Source of the DNA: Styela clava
Taxonomy: Eukaryota > Chordata > Ascidiacea > Stolidobranchia > Styelidae
Direction: 5' to 3'
Assembly: GCF_964204865.1 (NCBI RefSeq)
Contig: NC_135250.1
Coordinates: 17,456,001 to 17,520,000 of the forward strand
Length of the DNA: 64,000 nt
Shown here: positions 10,203 to 24,206 of the stretch, piece by piece
Position numbering within the stretch: position 1 is the stretch's first letter
Layout of the letters: every line of letters starts with the position of its first letter
Notes under the pieces: generated by a model
The model's database searches: none
What the model was told of the DNA's origin: nothing
Seen by the model: the letters and a program-made list of their open reading frames with translations, nothing else
Made by a program: the position numbers and the translations under genes

Positions 10203-13007
10203 GCAATTGTTTATTTTTGGGATAATAAATAATTTGAAGCAATGAAAATTTTATCTGAAACCAAATATATCGCCTTAGTTTGACAAATTTGTATTCTTCA
10301 AATTGCTCAGGAACAATCACCAATAAAAATATTAAGCAGGCAACGTGATTTTAATATCTGTTGAGAATTCGAATGTAGTTTCCATTGCTATTGCAACTAC
10401 ATGTTTAGTACCCCTGGGAGAGTTAAGGACAACTGTTGTGAAAAAAAATATTCAGTAGAGTGATTACTTTTTAGTAACACTGGCTGTTCCGTCGTTCGTG
10501 TAGAGGAGGATACTGCTACAGGCTATATGTAGGCTATACAAGGAAATCAAAATGTTCGTTTTTGCTTTAGGAAAAAATAGACCATCACTTCGTAGTTTAT
10601 ACAGCACTGAGGCTTGACAATTCATACTAATTTTAATCTTTATAATTTACACTCTTAGTACCACCTACGTACAGGATGATTAATAGCATTCGAACGACTA
10701 AGACATGCAGTTGGAATTTGCAACATACTTAGCAAGTTTACAGTATTTTCTTTCCTGGGGTACTAATAAAATCCAAATGTAAAATTTTCGTCTTTTAATG
10801 ACACGTTTTCTGAAAATATAATTAGATTGTGAATAAAGTAATATGTCATGTTTTGTACACACAAAATTAAATAAAGGAATACTTGCTGTTGTTTTCGAAA
10901 TAAGAATCGAAAAATATGTGTTTTCTTATGAATCTATAAATTTATACTGCAGTTGGGATGAATATGTGAGTATCACCGAATGCCCAAGGTATTTTTCCCC
11001 GTGATATTTATATCGAAGACAACCCCCACTTTATTTATTTTAACGTGACTTCAGAAATGCCTATAAATTTACAAATATTAAATATCAATTTACAAATATC
11101 ATGTAGAATCTAGAACCTTGTATGCCTAATAAAACAAATTATCTATTGATATATTAAATGATGATATATATACCTTTCTGCGCGTCGGATAGCTAGATAG
11201 CTAGTATGGCCAAAACGAATCATCAATGACTTTCTTAGCGACGAGAAACCTTTCTACCTACTTTCCCTTTTTTTTTTCAAAGTGCATCAGTCTCACCTGT
11301 CGTCTTTCAGTCCGCGATTTGATAGCAGTCTTTTTACCTTTCCAGGGTCCTTCCTTCTTCAGGGACTGATTTTATCAAAATATATTGTAACAGGGAAACA
11401 TGTCGATACAAATCCTTGAAAACGTTTCTGTCTAAGATGGCTATGCATTGATATTGTTCAATAAATATAAGTTTGATTATTTCTTGTAGTTTTGCAGTCC
11501 ATGGTGATCAATCAAGAATCCAATAAGCAACATATGAATGTCAGAAATCAGAATAGAGACATTATTACACCGCATGTTTTATTTTTGTAAGTTATCATCC
11601 GCCGCTGCCAAACGCATTTTATTTTACGATTACTTATTTCTATGCAAAACTGGTATTCTGGCAGATTTGCCATTTACATTCTACGAAATGCTCTCGTATA
11701 GCAATTATACTCTAGTAATAATGAAGAAGCATCGACTTATTACACATTTTCTAGTACCCTCCCCGTCGAAAGAATCACATGCTCTAAAGCAGTGATCGGC
11801 AACCATTTTTAGGTGACGGACCGGTAAATCCTGACCAAAATCTTGGCGGACCACCTTTATACAAACGAACTAATCTAATGTAATAAATTTGATGCGTTAG
11901 GAAATTTATGTTGATAATACATTCAAAAACAAAGGTGATACGTAACGTATTTCCTACGTTTGGCCTACTTCGATCTTTCGTTTTTGTAGTTGCCATTCTG
12001 AAAACCCAACCTCACATAAATATAACATTGGTATTGTACGTTTTTGTGTCATCTTCTGCGAAATCAAAGGGATAAGATGAATAATTTGATAAAGCTAGGT
12101 CGAAATTTCATTGAGATCATAATAAATATACGGTTTTATATTTGATACACATAAGTCAAATGTCGCAAGGCTCGCTAGAAATACCGAGTTATATATATAG
12201 GGGAACGTGATAACGAATTTAAGTTAAAAACGTAAAGAATTACAAACAAACGACGACAACCACAATTACGGATCTTAATCCACCTAAACTAGTGGATCTT
12301 TATACCCCGAACACGAAATTTACATTGTTCGATGAGTGGGTGTATTTTTCAATGTACAAGTCGTCTAAACGCCCCCAGTCCCGTGTATTTTAAATGGGAA
12401 GGGATTGATAATTATCGCACGGTCCTAAATAAAAATTTGTCGCATTGTTCGTGATATCCCATGGACATATATATATATTTGAGCTAGTGTTTATTTCTCA
12501 TAGGTGGTACCAGTTGAAAGTTGAAACCACATTCTGCGCCATGATATTTTTCGCATCGTGTTGAGGCCTTAGCGGAAAGAAATACATCTTTCCACTGATA
12601 TCGACGCAATGAATCTAGTTAAAACAAGCAGTCATTCCTGATGGCCGAAATAAATGCAGAAAATATTTGATGAGGCTAAAAAATATGCAAATTCAACAAA
12701 ATTCCGTATTGTTGCTTATACATTCGGACCTTGAACGAATTCAAATAAGGATAATAAATAGTATTTATCTGTCTGTCTACGCGATATCTCATTTATGGCT
12801 TGTTAACATGTTTGTTAACATTACTTATCAATGATTTCCGTTCCGCCTTCATATTTGATTATGTTTTGCCCCCATTCATCATTATTGTGTGCGTCCTGTT
12901 TGTTACTTTTGAGCATGTTTATATTTTATTGATTGAATTTTTATTCTATTGCTTGACATTACAGCCTCCCCTTCCCTATTTCATAATAACACCGCCCTTT
13001 ATAAAAT
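10203..13007. other. Intergenic, no gene recognised
   Basis: AT-rich sequence. At 11792-11825 there is a hAT-type left terminus (CAGTGATCGGCAACCATTTT followed by a CGGACC-rich subterminal region); no matching right end was found. No exon could be framed in this stretch. Confidence 0.45.
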
Positions 13008-13370
13008 CTTAGGGGTAACTTATGCTGGTATCAGTGGGCCACCCTCTAATGTCATTTAATATAGCGTCACTTAAACGTGCGAATACCGCGACAGTGGAGC
13101 CTGTAGTGTCAACCTTAAACGGATCGACTGAACAGATGGGGCGACAACAAAATGAATGTTAACGATGTGACACGTTTTGGCGGCCCAATCTTAGGGGTAA
13201 CTTATGCTGGTATCAGTGGGCAACCCTCTATTGTCGTTTAATATAACGTCACTTACACGTGCAAATACCGCGACAGTGGAGCCTGTAGTGTCAACCCTAA
13301 TTAGATCGACTGAGCAGATGGGGCGACAACAAAATGAATGTTAACGATGTGACACGTTTTGGCGGCCCAT
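13008..13370 (+). repeat. 181-bp tandem duplication
   Basis: Two head-to-tail units begin AATCTTAGGGGTAACTTATG at 13008 and 13189 and end GTTTTGGCGGCCCA/C. They differ at only a few positions. The unit end resembles the sequence around the primer-binding site that follows a retrotransposon LTR, but no LTR pair or reverse-transcriptase frame was found. Confidence 0.85.
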
Positions 13371-13810
13371 CTGTGCTGTCGAATATATCAGTCGGCGAAT
13401 CGCCGCTTAGAAAGGAAAAGGATAAAACTAGAAAAGGAAAACTGGGAAAAGAAAAAGACTAGGAAGAGGAGACTGTGACTTATTATTGACTTAATATTAT
13501 AGTGTTAATAAATATCTGAAAAAACTTAAAGACTGTGACACGTTATCTGACAAAGAAGACTTAATTAAAGAAAGTATAGCACACCGTCCTGAGACGTTAA
13601 TAAAGGGAAGGAAGAAACGCCGCGCGCCGGTACGGTCCCTGCATACATACACAGCCAATTGCATATGCATGTACACTGATACAAATTATATAGCCTTTCA
13701 AGTAAAGTTTATACATATAGCTTGTCATAAGCATAAACACTCAATATAAATATACATCCGTTAGTATAATCCTTGGTTGTTATTGTATACTTTTGAGCTT
13801 TACCGCTAAC

Positions 13811-13920
13811 CTCCCCATGCCTAATCTTACCCGCTATCTCGACCTGATCTCCCCATGTCTGACCCCACCCGCTGACTATACCTGATCTCCCCATGCCTAA
13901 CCCCTCCTGCTAATTCCTCT
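13811..13920 (+). repeat. Three-copy 38-bp tandem repeat
   Basis: Pyrimidine-rich units starting CTCCCCATGYCT begin at 13811, 13849 and 13887, a period of exactly 38 bases. The third unit is truncated. Shorter CCCCAYGTCTAAT echoes continue toward 14090. Confidence 0.8.
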
Positions 13921-15641
13921 TAAATGTTCGATGTCCGGTCCCTACCGAACCACCGTTTCTACTTTCTCCCGCTCACCCTACCTCAACTACCAGTGTCTAA
14001 TGATCCAATCCTACACCACAATCGTAACTAAACTTGGCATGACTGATCCTGCATTTTCCAATCTATCCATGTCTAATATCCCCACGTCTAATCCTATATG
14101 CGAGGCCTCCGTATTTATATCGACACACTAACTACGTTAACTAATGGGACGTTCACAATATATTCGACGCCGGTCTCTTATTAATTGCGTATTTCGAGGT
14201 TCTACGTGAACCAAAAAATCCTCCATACGTCCGTCCAATATCTCTGGTTTCATCCAAAATTTCGCTATTTCATTTTTATTCACAAAACACCGTTTTGATG
14301 CCGCAAAGCATGACGTTTTGATTTTGATGATCGTTCTAAATCGACTTAGAAACTCCATTATAAGAATAAAGTTAAACGTGTTTTACAACCGTATATATGG
14401 GACGTGATTTTGTAAGAAGCAGTAATTACGAGGAAAACATCGCATATCTATGTTTTAAATAAGAAATTATATGAAATGTATCAACCCCGCGCCCTATTGG
14501 TTGCTCTATAACTGTGACTCATATGGGATATATCAACTCCGTGTGTTTTATGGCTTGGAAATAGCTGTAAACGCAAGAAAAATTAACGAAGAGACGCATT
14601 CGGTCGGTGTTGAGACAGCACTCTTGTGTCGCGCAATCGCCCCGTGTTATCTGAATTATTATAACTCATAAATAGAGTCAAGTCGTTTTCTTTCTGAAAT
14701 TGCTTTGAATCTATTCAAATAAACGTTGATTCGAGTCGTAATTCTGAAACTTACATCTCTATTCTCAATACGCTTTTCGCATATAACATCGCCATATCAG
14801 CGGTATAACTTACAACAGTCAAGCATATGCCATAGATGAAATACAACTTGAATGATGCTACTCAGTTGATCTGCATATTAGCAAGTGCTCTGCAAATCAG
14901 ACTATAAGCATACAACTACTTGCGCAAATCAACTTTTTACATATTTGTATAACTATTAGACCCAAAGGAGATTTTTAAATAAAAACATTGCGAAGAAATG
15001 AAGAGATTGTCGCTTTGTTTACTGGGGTGGACTCTATTGCGAAAAATTGGCCCGAGTTGTGAGAATTCAGCCCTTTTTTCGTCTTTAGATTTATATAAAA
15101 CTACTTACTATGAAGACTAATGGGAAGCAGAATGATATCAAAAAGATATTGAATACCAGAAAAATAATCGTGTGACTCACCTTTAAAAGAACAAAGCGTG
15201 TCACCTATCTTGAAGTCTAATCTCTTTTGGAAACCTTCCAACCTTTAGAACATTTGAAAATACCCATTGCCCGAGTGTTGAATCATTTATAATCAAAGGC
15301 AATTTGGAGTTTGGCAAATGGAAGATAAAAAAAAAAGAACAATAATAAAATAATGTAAATTAATAAGGCGTGAAAGTAAATAGCCTCTAAGGCTCTAATT
15401 AGTGTTCAACTCTTGGTGTTACTGTCTTTGGACGAATAATTGAACGATTTGGAGCCGTGCCAGAACCACTATTGCTACTCTTACTGATGATATGAGGCTG
15501 AAACCACAACGATCTCGTTAGTTTGATTTGTACATGAGGTCTAACTAAGGCAGATTGGCGCTCATGAATATCGCTTATGTTTTACGTGACGGTATATCAA
15601 CCTTCTGGTTTTGATAAATAATAATCAGGAAATCATCGATT
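13921..15641. other. Intergenic, no gene recognised
   Basis: A 73-codon minus-strand frame at 14137-14358 is lysine- and arginine-rich and vaguely transposase-like, but has no motif I can name. The rest is AT-rich and featureless. Confidence 0.4.
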
Positions 15642-18600
15642 TTATGTCACTGTGTTTGACTTATTAATATTAGCATTATCAAGGGGATTGATTACGGGCG
15701 TTGTTTCTGTAGGGTCCTCCGTTGGGGTGTCATTTGGACTCAATAGTTCTACTGGTGTTTGGAAAATGTCACCATTTCGAGAAGTAGTGTCAGTTTCTTT
15801 GCTTTTTCTTCTCTCTCCCGCTCGTACTATGGCATCCACCGCCACGTCGAACATTCCCATTGAGGTGATTCCAAAGCCGCGAGTATAAAGGCTCGCTTCA
15901 GATTTTTCCTCTTCTTTCACTTCAGTACCGTTAACAAAGACCTATAGGAAAAACAAGAGAACAATGTAGGCTACACGTAACGGGAAAGTTAGACCAGCTC
16001 CAGGCAGATAATATTTCTGTGAACGATCGAGTATCAACAGTTTTATAATTGCGACATATGTGAAGACCGACAACTACCCGTCACTAGCATCAACACCATG
16101 TTACAATTACTTCAACCATAAAACACAATCGTAATTGAGTTATATATTTCCATTTGATTCACATTGACCAAGCACAAAGACAAAGTAGATAAAACACCTG
16201 GCACATAATCATTTACAAGGCAACATAGCTTAATAGATCAATATTATTCTTTTTTATCACGAACGTGCATTGAAGGGGGTTCTGGGCGAGCAGCAATCAA
16301 TATGGAAGAAATACGTCGTACGTATGTATGTATGTATGTATGTTTATTCGTCTCGTAAAAGCAATATAAAAGAGTAAGTAATTATAAATACTGAAGACGG
16401 GATGTATGCACAAGACCATATTGGCCTAAAACACAGATGTGCGCATACACCCCTTTTGATATATATAAATTATAATAGGGTAAATCAAATATGTACAATA
16501 TGGTCCTTTATACAGGCAGTTGTGCAAGGAGGGTGGGTGGGTGTGGTAACATGGATAAGGGTGAAGTGTACAAAACTGTTTGTACAAAGGAGTTTGTTAG
16601 ACAAAACCACATCTATAAATAGAGACACAACACAACATGAAACAATACGTTACGATCATTAACGAGATTCGAACCCCCGCAATTCAATCAACGTTGTAAA
16701 GAGCATGGTAATTCAATTTGACATATGTTATAGATATAGAAAACCTCCTAAAAATATGAGCTGGCATGTGGTTACTGCTCCTTCGGTATATGTAAATCTC
16801 ACCGCGGCTTCGTTGTTTCCAATGACAAATGTTTCCTGATTTTTGTATTTCATCGACGCTTCTTGTTCTTCTTCTAGTTTACGTAAATGGCGTTTATGTA
16901 AAACTGTAACGCATTTTGAAACGAGCCAGGAAAATCCTCCCGCAACAATGGCTATGGCGAAAAACATCATCATTTGCGATAGTTCGTCTGTTGCCACATT
17001 GTGGTAGAGCGTCGCCGTCTCTACAGTGGTGAAATTGCTAGAATCCGTTGCTGTTAAAATTTATCAAACCTTATAATAAAACTATAAACTGCAAGATTTC
17101 AATTATTTGTCGTAATTGATAATATTGAGTAGGCCGAGTTGGTTTTTTAGAATTAATGGTCTAATATTATGTATAATATGGCTTTTTCCTATCTAGGTAA
17201 CTGCTTACAATACAGTGGCGTAGCCAGGGGGTCGTTTTTTGGGTCGAACCCTATCTGACGGACAAGCTAATTAACTTCGGCATTATTCTAACACTATTAC
17301 ACAGCAGCATTAAATTCAGCATCTACGTATATAGCTCGATTGATTTGACTAATTGGCCAATTATATAAGTACATTGTATAGGCTATAATTTGTGTAGCCT
17401 TTTGAGTCTTTTATCGATAAATGAAGCATATTTTAACACGCATCAATCGCATGTTTCTTTTTTATTACTTTAAATGTAAAAATTTATCATTCGAGCGCTC
17501 ACCGAAAGTTATATTTGTGTGCTTTGTACAAATTGAAATATATACAAACATAAATCCATATTAGTGTGAATAAAAGCCATTCATTTGGTATAAATCAAGT
17601 TGGAAAAAGCAACTCATAACTTCCACTTTTATTCGGATAAGAAAACATAGAGAACAACAACTTTATGTGGAATGACAGAAGTTTGATTATCCCAATACAG
17701 ACTGGGAAATCATCATTAACAAAGTTAGCCTAGATTAGTTTTGGAAAACTACCCATATCTGTGGGAAGTTCAGCATTGATTTACAAAATATTGATTTGAT
17801 GTACGTGCCAATAACAAAAACATTTGAACCTCCATCATGCGAATACTATTGATTTGGTTCATGCGTGGAACGATGAAGATTTAGAGCTGTTCATGGCGCT
17901 TTTTATATCCGTTCCATCTATAGTCGGGCTACTAAATTAAGCATTGGAATATGGTTATTACAAAGGCTGGCTCGTCGTAAATACTGGCTTTTGAAAGAAT
18001 GTCTAATCCAGATACTATCTGCCTTTAGGGCGCGAAAAGTGTAGCTGAATTATTTATCTCGCAAAAAGCAGGTTGCCGCGCTGTGAATTTTTCAATAACA
18101 TTCATGTTTTTTTTAGTTTTTCACCAATATTGTGAATTGAAATTCTTGATTTTTTTTTTAAATGGTCAATTTGCTCACATGAATATAAAGAAATACATTC
18201 ACACGAACATACTCTATGGGGAATTATTCACAACAATATGATGAACTTCCACACTAAATTAATTATATATAGCACAGTACGGTCGTGACTTATTTGTCTC
18301 AAAGATGTGAAACCACAGGCAAACAATTATGGAATTCAGAGTGCATATTACAATTTTGTATATAATATTCAGAATGATAAAAATGTAATAGAAAAGTGCG
18401 TATAGGCATGTGTTACTGTTTGATAACAGCATCATATAAAAATGGCTCCGATCTCCATTTATAATGGTTTAGCTAACTTAAGGGGAAAACAAATTTGCGA
18501 CTCGAATGTGGTATCGAGCTAATTTCGGAAGCAAGATTTGAGTACATAGGTAGGGCATAGAATTTGGATTCAGAAAGCGAAATTGTTCAAAACATCACCG

Positions 18601-19018
18601 TCATGATGTATTTCATGGGCAAACCTCAATGATAAATTAAAGTTCATTATTAACTATAAATAGACGAAAACAGTACTCCAACAATCATATTATATTATGT
18701 ATGTGTGGTCTTACTGTCCAAAATTCAGATAACTATTAATCTTTTGGAAATTTCAAATCAATGATACTAGTTCATAACAACATTACTTATTTTTCGTACG
18801 TACAAATTTGCATTCAGTTTCATCTAATGTTGTCTCACAAACGCATTAGAAAACGCGACCACCTGCCTCGTACACAGAAATTAATGAAACTAATTATGTA
18901 GATAAGTATATTTAAATAGACGAATTTTTCATAGACTCATTGTCAACATATTATTGCTTACATTTACATACTTGTAACAAGAATATTTGTAATACGAAAT
19001 CTACTCACTCATTTCCAT
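15642..19018 (-). CDS. Single-pass membrane protein of unknown family, 3 exons
   Basis: Exons, in transcript order, are 19018-19009, 17050-16776 and 15941-15642 (stop). They join in phases 1 and 0 to give 194 aa. The first exon encodes only MEM plus one base before a strong GTGAGT donor. Residues 4-29 are a short threonine- and serine-rich segment with an N-glycosylation motif (Asn9-Phe-Thr). Residues 30-48 are hydrophobic (MMMFFAIAIVAGGF core), followed by basic residues (K49, K56, R57, R60, K61), which predicts outside-N and inside-C topology without a cleaved signal peptide. The cytoplasmic tail is charged, then Thr/Pro/Asp-rich, with no domain I recognise. The layout recalls small type III ion-channel accessory subunits, but no specific KCNE-type motif is visible. 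Exons 2 and 3 are better supported than exon 1. Confidence 0.66.
16321..16700. repeat. TATG microsatellite and adjoining repeat-like sequence inside an intron
   Basis: A (TATG)n run at 16322-16342 abuts about 340 bp of repeat-like sequence. That sequence ends near 16661-16679 with, on the minus strand, GGGGGTTCGAATCTCG, which resembles a tRNA B box. This fits a retroposon tail or a tRNA-derived SINE fragment lying between exons 2 and 3 of the membrane-protein gene. No full tRNA cloverleaf is visible. Confidence 0.4.
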
Positions 19019-22000
19019 ATTGTTTTCGCTATATATTTCACCGAATCTCTTGAAACACAGAATATACTAGACAGAAAACAGCACAGTCATAGTAAGTGTG
19101 CTGAAAGCTTACGAACTCCCTGAAAACTCTTCACAATATCTTAACTCAATTTCAGCACAGGCTCATAATAAATTGATCTGAACAAAAGGACATCAAAACA
19201 AAAACATCTGAATTGAGAACAAAGCGCATACAAACAAAGAGTTTCTTTTGTTCTTTGCTACAAACATATTCAATTTACATGAATCTAACCATGATGCATT
19301 CATAAAGAATGCTCGGTCCACCTGTAGCCTAAGCCTGATACATCATGTTTTAGGCCGCAAGTATATAGGTTTGATCATAAAGGCGAGATGAAAAGACATG
19401 AATATGTTGTAAAGCCTTCCGGGGGTGAAAGACTACTCTGTGTTAAATAGGCACAACTTTATACCCGCTCTTCTTATAATGTACGAGAGCCCCGAGGTGA
19501 AATTCAATGTCAAGTATTCTAAATATCAAATGACTTTATATATATATATATATCCTAACTTGCGTTCAGACGTTTTGAAATTGCTCGTAAAATTACAATC
19601 TTCTATAGGACCTTCACACCGAAGCAGAAGTTTATTATGTGAGGCTGTTGTAAAAATTGATAACTTCCTGTAAGAACCTGGCAGTTTTCAAGCAGTAGAA
19701 TATATTTTACATCGCAACTCTTCATTTAGATTTAAAATTAGACATTCGCGATGACTAAACGTTATCCCAAGTTGAAGTTACTTCTATTGAGCTTTCGTGG
19801 AGAACCTGTTCCTGACATGCGAGTAAAATTTTGAAAACTTTATTTTAAGAACCATGGTAAATTTTGCGTGCGTGAACGCACCAAAATTAAATGTGTGATG
19901 GAATTAAACCATCACGTTCGCGTGACGTTATATGCTTGAAAATAAAGTCTAAAGGGCCGGGTTGTTACAGTATGTCTTTAAAATCCCTTGCAATATTGTT
20001 ATGTAATAAGAAGGAAAAGCTTTATTGTACATCATTTTGAACTTCTGCTACAATTTACCATTACACTGGTATATTGTACACAGAGGAGTTTAAACATGTT
20101 TTACAATTCATTCTAGTCACTTTTTCAAGTGGTCAGAAAATGTATCAGAACAGTATTTTAAAAGAAAAAATTTAGTGAAAATGTAAGCACACATAGGCTC
20201 CATTTCATTTTCATTATCTTTGAATAGGTTTTTAGATTATTTAGACGCACAAGCCTCGCAAAATTCTGTGCAGAAGTACTGGAGCTGACTGACTGCGTTT
20301 ATTTGAAATATATTATCAATGTCCATTACATTAGTACTGTATGTAAATTCGAAAAATTCTGTGAATATCGTGCATCCCGCATACCTGTGGTTCTTTAGGT
20401 ATGTAATACCTAACCATAAAATACAGTTATACATTAATCACATTCAAGCCACCAACCCTGCATTGCTCTCTTTTCACACAAAAGTATTCAATTTATGCTA
20501 AAAACCACGACCACAACAATAATATTGATAATCTTACATAGGCTGCTGATACCTTGTCAGTCGCCAGCATCTGTCTAAATCTTCGCCATAACTCGCATAC
20601 TAGTTTGTAACATCACGCGAGTAAAATACAAAGTTGTAATTCATTACAGTGATAATATGACATCGCATCGATTGATCTTTCTATTGCATGACTAGAAACA
20701 ACTTAAAATTAAGTATCTCATCAGATGGCGATCAGCAGTTAATTAAGCATGATTGTACAGTCGTAACAACACAAACTGGTTGAATTGGACTTGGCAATAT
20801 AAGTTAGTTGAACTTAATTCGTAATAATTTTTATTTTAAGTGTAATACCGTTATGAAAAGATTTCATATAAGAAAGGCTTGAGATTTTGGCGGAGAGACA
20901 TTTCTAATCGTAGTCACATCATACAATATTACGCCATTGAATAAGCTGTTACCTGCGGTTTTTTATGTCATTAGCAAACAAAAGATAAACTATTAACGAA
21001 GATTTTTTTAATTAACTGGAAGGCACATGAGAAATCTTAGATTGCATAAAATACTTGAAATCCATTCTGAAAGACATGAAAAAGCAATCCTAGGCATTGC
21101 GAATATCTTAAATGTGCCTTGGATTATGTTGTCATATAAAGGCTTCGTGCGTTATTCTATCGACATTAAATAAAATCAAATTGTTAAAATCTACTTGAGC
21201 TGAATAACATTTTTCAAAATGTAGTTTTCACTAAATTTCCAAAAATTTCTGTTCACTCGTATTTGTCATTTAAAATAGCAACTACCTGTTGGCATTCAAA
21301 ATTATTGACCAAAAATTCACCGCATTCAAAGTTCTCTTTGCTATAAAAAGTAATAGGGACTTTTATAAAATCTCCATGTAAATGTTGTAAGTATCAAGCA
21401 ACATCATTACTTAAATCATTGGTAACTCGTCGATTTTTGATGGCAGAATTCGGTATACTTTAACAGACTTTAGTGATTGTAATGAAATAATCTCTTTTTT
21501 TTTGTTTGATTTAGTAGCTATTTAAATGCTGCCAAATTGTTTTACTTTGATTGACGTGTCGTGGCTCACCATATGTGAGTACGTAAAAAAGAATGGGATT
21601 CAGTAGTAACTTATACGTAAGAGTTTTTGTATTGCATTTTTACAACGTCTAATTAAACTAAACATTGATCTCTTCAGCCGTTATATAGATGAATCTCGGA
21701 AATGCTCGATACGGCCGGCTATATTGAAAGGGAACTTCCAATAGCACAATGGTTTCTTATCAAAACACAAGTTTTTTATGGAATTGAAAACTTGTGTAAC
21801 AAATATAGTGGATATGGAGTAAAAATAGTTGTTTTGAAACTATTTTCAAACTGTAGGCCTACTATTTCTCAAAGTTCAAGTGAATAAGCCACATGATATC
21901 GGTATGGAACAGGTATTGGAATATATATATAGACATTATGTACAGAGAAACATCATATATGTATATATATATGTGGGATTTTTCATATTTATTTTTATAG

Positions 22001-22245
22001 AATTCCCCTTAGAGTCTTGAGCAATCAAATAAAAGTGGAAAGAGTACTAATAAAAGAATACGGTTAGCCAGAAACTTGTAAGAATCTCAGCTAGGGAAAC
22101 AGCAAAGTGAAAATAAATTGGGGAAAGCGAAACAAAAATATATTGCAGCTTCAGCCTTAGCTTACACAATCACATACTATACGCAAGGTTGACCTAAGAA
22201 TGGAACTGAGCCTGAGCTCCAAAAGATGTGCAATCCGTTCTCGTA
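19019..22245. other. Intergenic, no gene recognised
   Basis: AT-rich sequence with short AT microsatellites (for example near 19538-19552 and 21917-21972). No exon with a recognisable domain in either strand. Confidence 0.45.
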
Positions 22246-23072
22246 AGTAGGGGGAAGTGGGGAAGGTTGGGACACTTTTTTCTCTTGCATATTTTGACCT
22301 GTTTATTCTGAACCGCCATTTCATTTTGGGTCCCTTGCGACACACATCTTACCACCAAAATACTTTGAAAATCGTTTGTCAAGTGTCCCACTATACTCCA
22401 CGTGGGGCACATTCGGACAAACCCAGGGGCACAATGGGGCATTCTGTTAAATTCAACGAAGTATGCCCTTAAAACTAAGCAAAGAATCAGCATTATAATC
22501 TCTAAAGAACGGGGGGGAGGGCTTCAAATTTGGATATTTAATTTTTTGAAACAAATGTTCAACCAAAATATTTCAGATATTCTTCCAAAAAAATAACGCG
22601 AACAAATTAAATTTCTTCCTTATTAGAATCTAAATTTTAAACATTTTTGATTCTCGAAAATATCCCATATTGGGCCATGGGCCGAAAGATACCATAATAT
22701 TACAAAAACATAACACATCTCTAAGCACTTAGTGGATCAAACTACCGAACTGCGCCCAGTGGAGCATGTCCCACTGGACCCCGGTTCATTGTTCCCCATA
22801 AGAAACAAATATAGTCAGACTGTCCCACGGCGAGCTTAGGAAGGCACATCCACTCCCCAACGTTATGAATATTTTACAGTGACTGAAGTTGAAAAATACC
22901 AGATGGTGGTTTGTAATGTTCGAAAGATTAAAATAGAAAAAAAAAATTGGAATGGTAAAATTTTAGCGGATTCAAAAAACGAACCGCAGACCGGATTCCG
23001 GATATAATACGAGTGTGAGAGCTGATGTTCCACCGTGCCCCATGTCCCACCGTGGTCCACCTTCCCATATGT
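22246..23072. mobile_element. Probable decayed inverted-repeat element (GGGGAAGGTTGGGAC type)
   Basis: The left end carries GGGGAAGTGGGGAAGGTTGG. The right end, read in reverse complement, carries TGGGAAGGTGGACCACGG. Between them the top strand has many GTCCCAC, GTGGGGCAC and CCCCA words in both orientations, the pattern of a decayed palindromic element. Similar GTCCGTATTTGTCCCC words recur near 23911-23930, so the element may extend further. Ends are approximate and I see no target duplication. Confidence 0.4.
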
Positions 23073-24206
23073 CACAAATTGTGTAAAGTGAGTGAGAGAT
23101 ATATATACAGTACTGATAAATTGTTACATACATCACTATATTGTGGTCCTGCATTATTACAAGCCAAGCAAACTTACGTTCGTTAGATAAGCTTAGCAAA
23201 CAGAAAATCTTTAAACCCAATTTAAAATGCAGTTAGTTCATTATATCAATATGGAGCCAATATAAGAATGGTACTAAAAAAATATTGCAGTTTTATATTA
23301 ATATTTTCATGTTCATTTTTCAACGAGCCGCGTGAATTTTTGCTTGACTATTGTCAGTTTCTAACACGGCCGAATAATTGATTTGCCCACTAAAATTATA
23401 CGTTGAAAAACTCTTTCCTCCATATTGAGGAATTTCTGTTTCATGTCGTGAAATGTTAGTAGTTTAACACCGGGGGAGCCCAACAACGACTCAATTGACG
23501 AAAAAAATATAATATTCGGTATTCTCAGTTGATTTGGGCAATGTTGCAAAAACATGCATCACTGTAAATTGCGACAAGTGTGTTACAATGGGTTTTGGAG
23601 TGTGACAAAATGTAAAAAAAAATAACGCAACAAAGGTTACAGGATCATTTTTCAACATTAAACAAATAAATTCATTGCGTGGTCTTAGGTATTCATCTGC
23701 GACACTAATATGATTTGAAAATAAAGGTTGAGATAGGTTCAGAAACGATAACCCTAGGATAAATTTTTGGCGCATGTCATGAACGTCGAAAGTAATAAAA
23801 AAGTTGCGGCCATAAAAGAAACAAAGTCCCACTATATAATCTGAACAGATGATATTTGTTTAAATACTCCCAAACATTGCGTCTTCCCTTTTTCTAATTT
23901 TTTTTGGCCAGTGTCCGTATTTGTCCCCGGGAATATCTTCACATAGAACCATGAATATTTTTCTGAAGGGTTTATCAATTTTTTCAAGTGATGAAAATGG
24001 TCTCAGCTCTCAGTTTTTTAAAGAAGCAGAGCACGTGTATCAAATACAGGTTTTCACGCCCCCATTCATAAAAGTTACCATTCTGAAATTTCAGAATGGC
24101 TGAAGTTACCCCCTTTTGATTTTATTAAACACTGTACTTACACTTACACTGTACTTAATACAAGAAAGGAATCCAGTAGTATTGTATGATTGAAGGGATA
24201 GACATG

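Noticed and set aside
15642-19018. Naming the membrane protein as a KCNE-type channel subunit
   Set aside because: Overall layout is similar (short glycosylated N-terminus, one membrane pass), but the juxtamembrane signature of that family is not present.
22194-22493. Overlapping reading frames of 60-113 codons on both strands at 22157-23832
   Set aside because: They follow the GTCCCAC/GTGGGGCAC words of a decayed inverted-repeat element and show no protein family.
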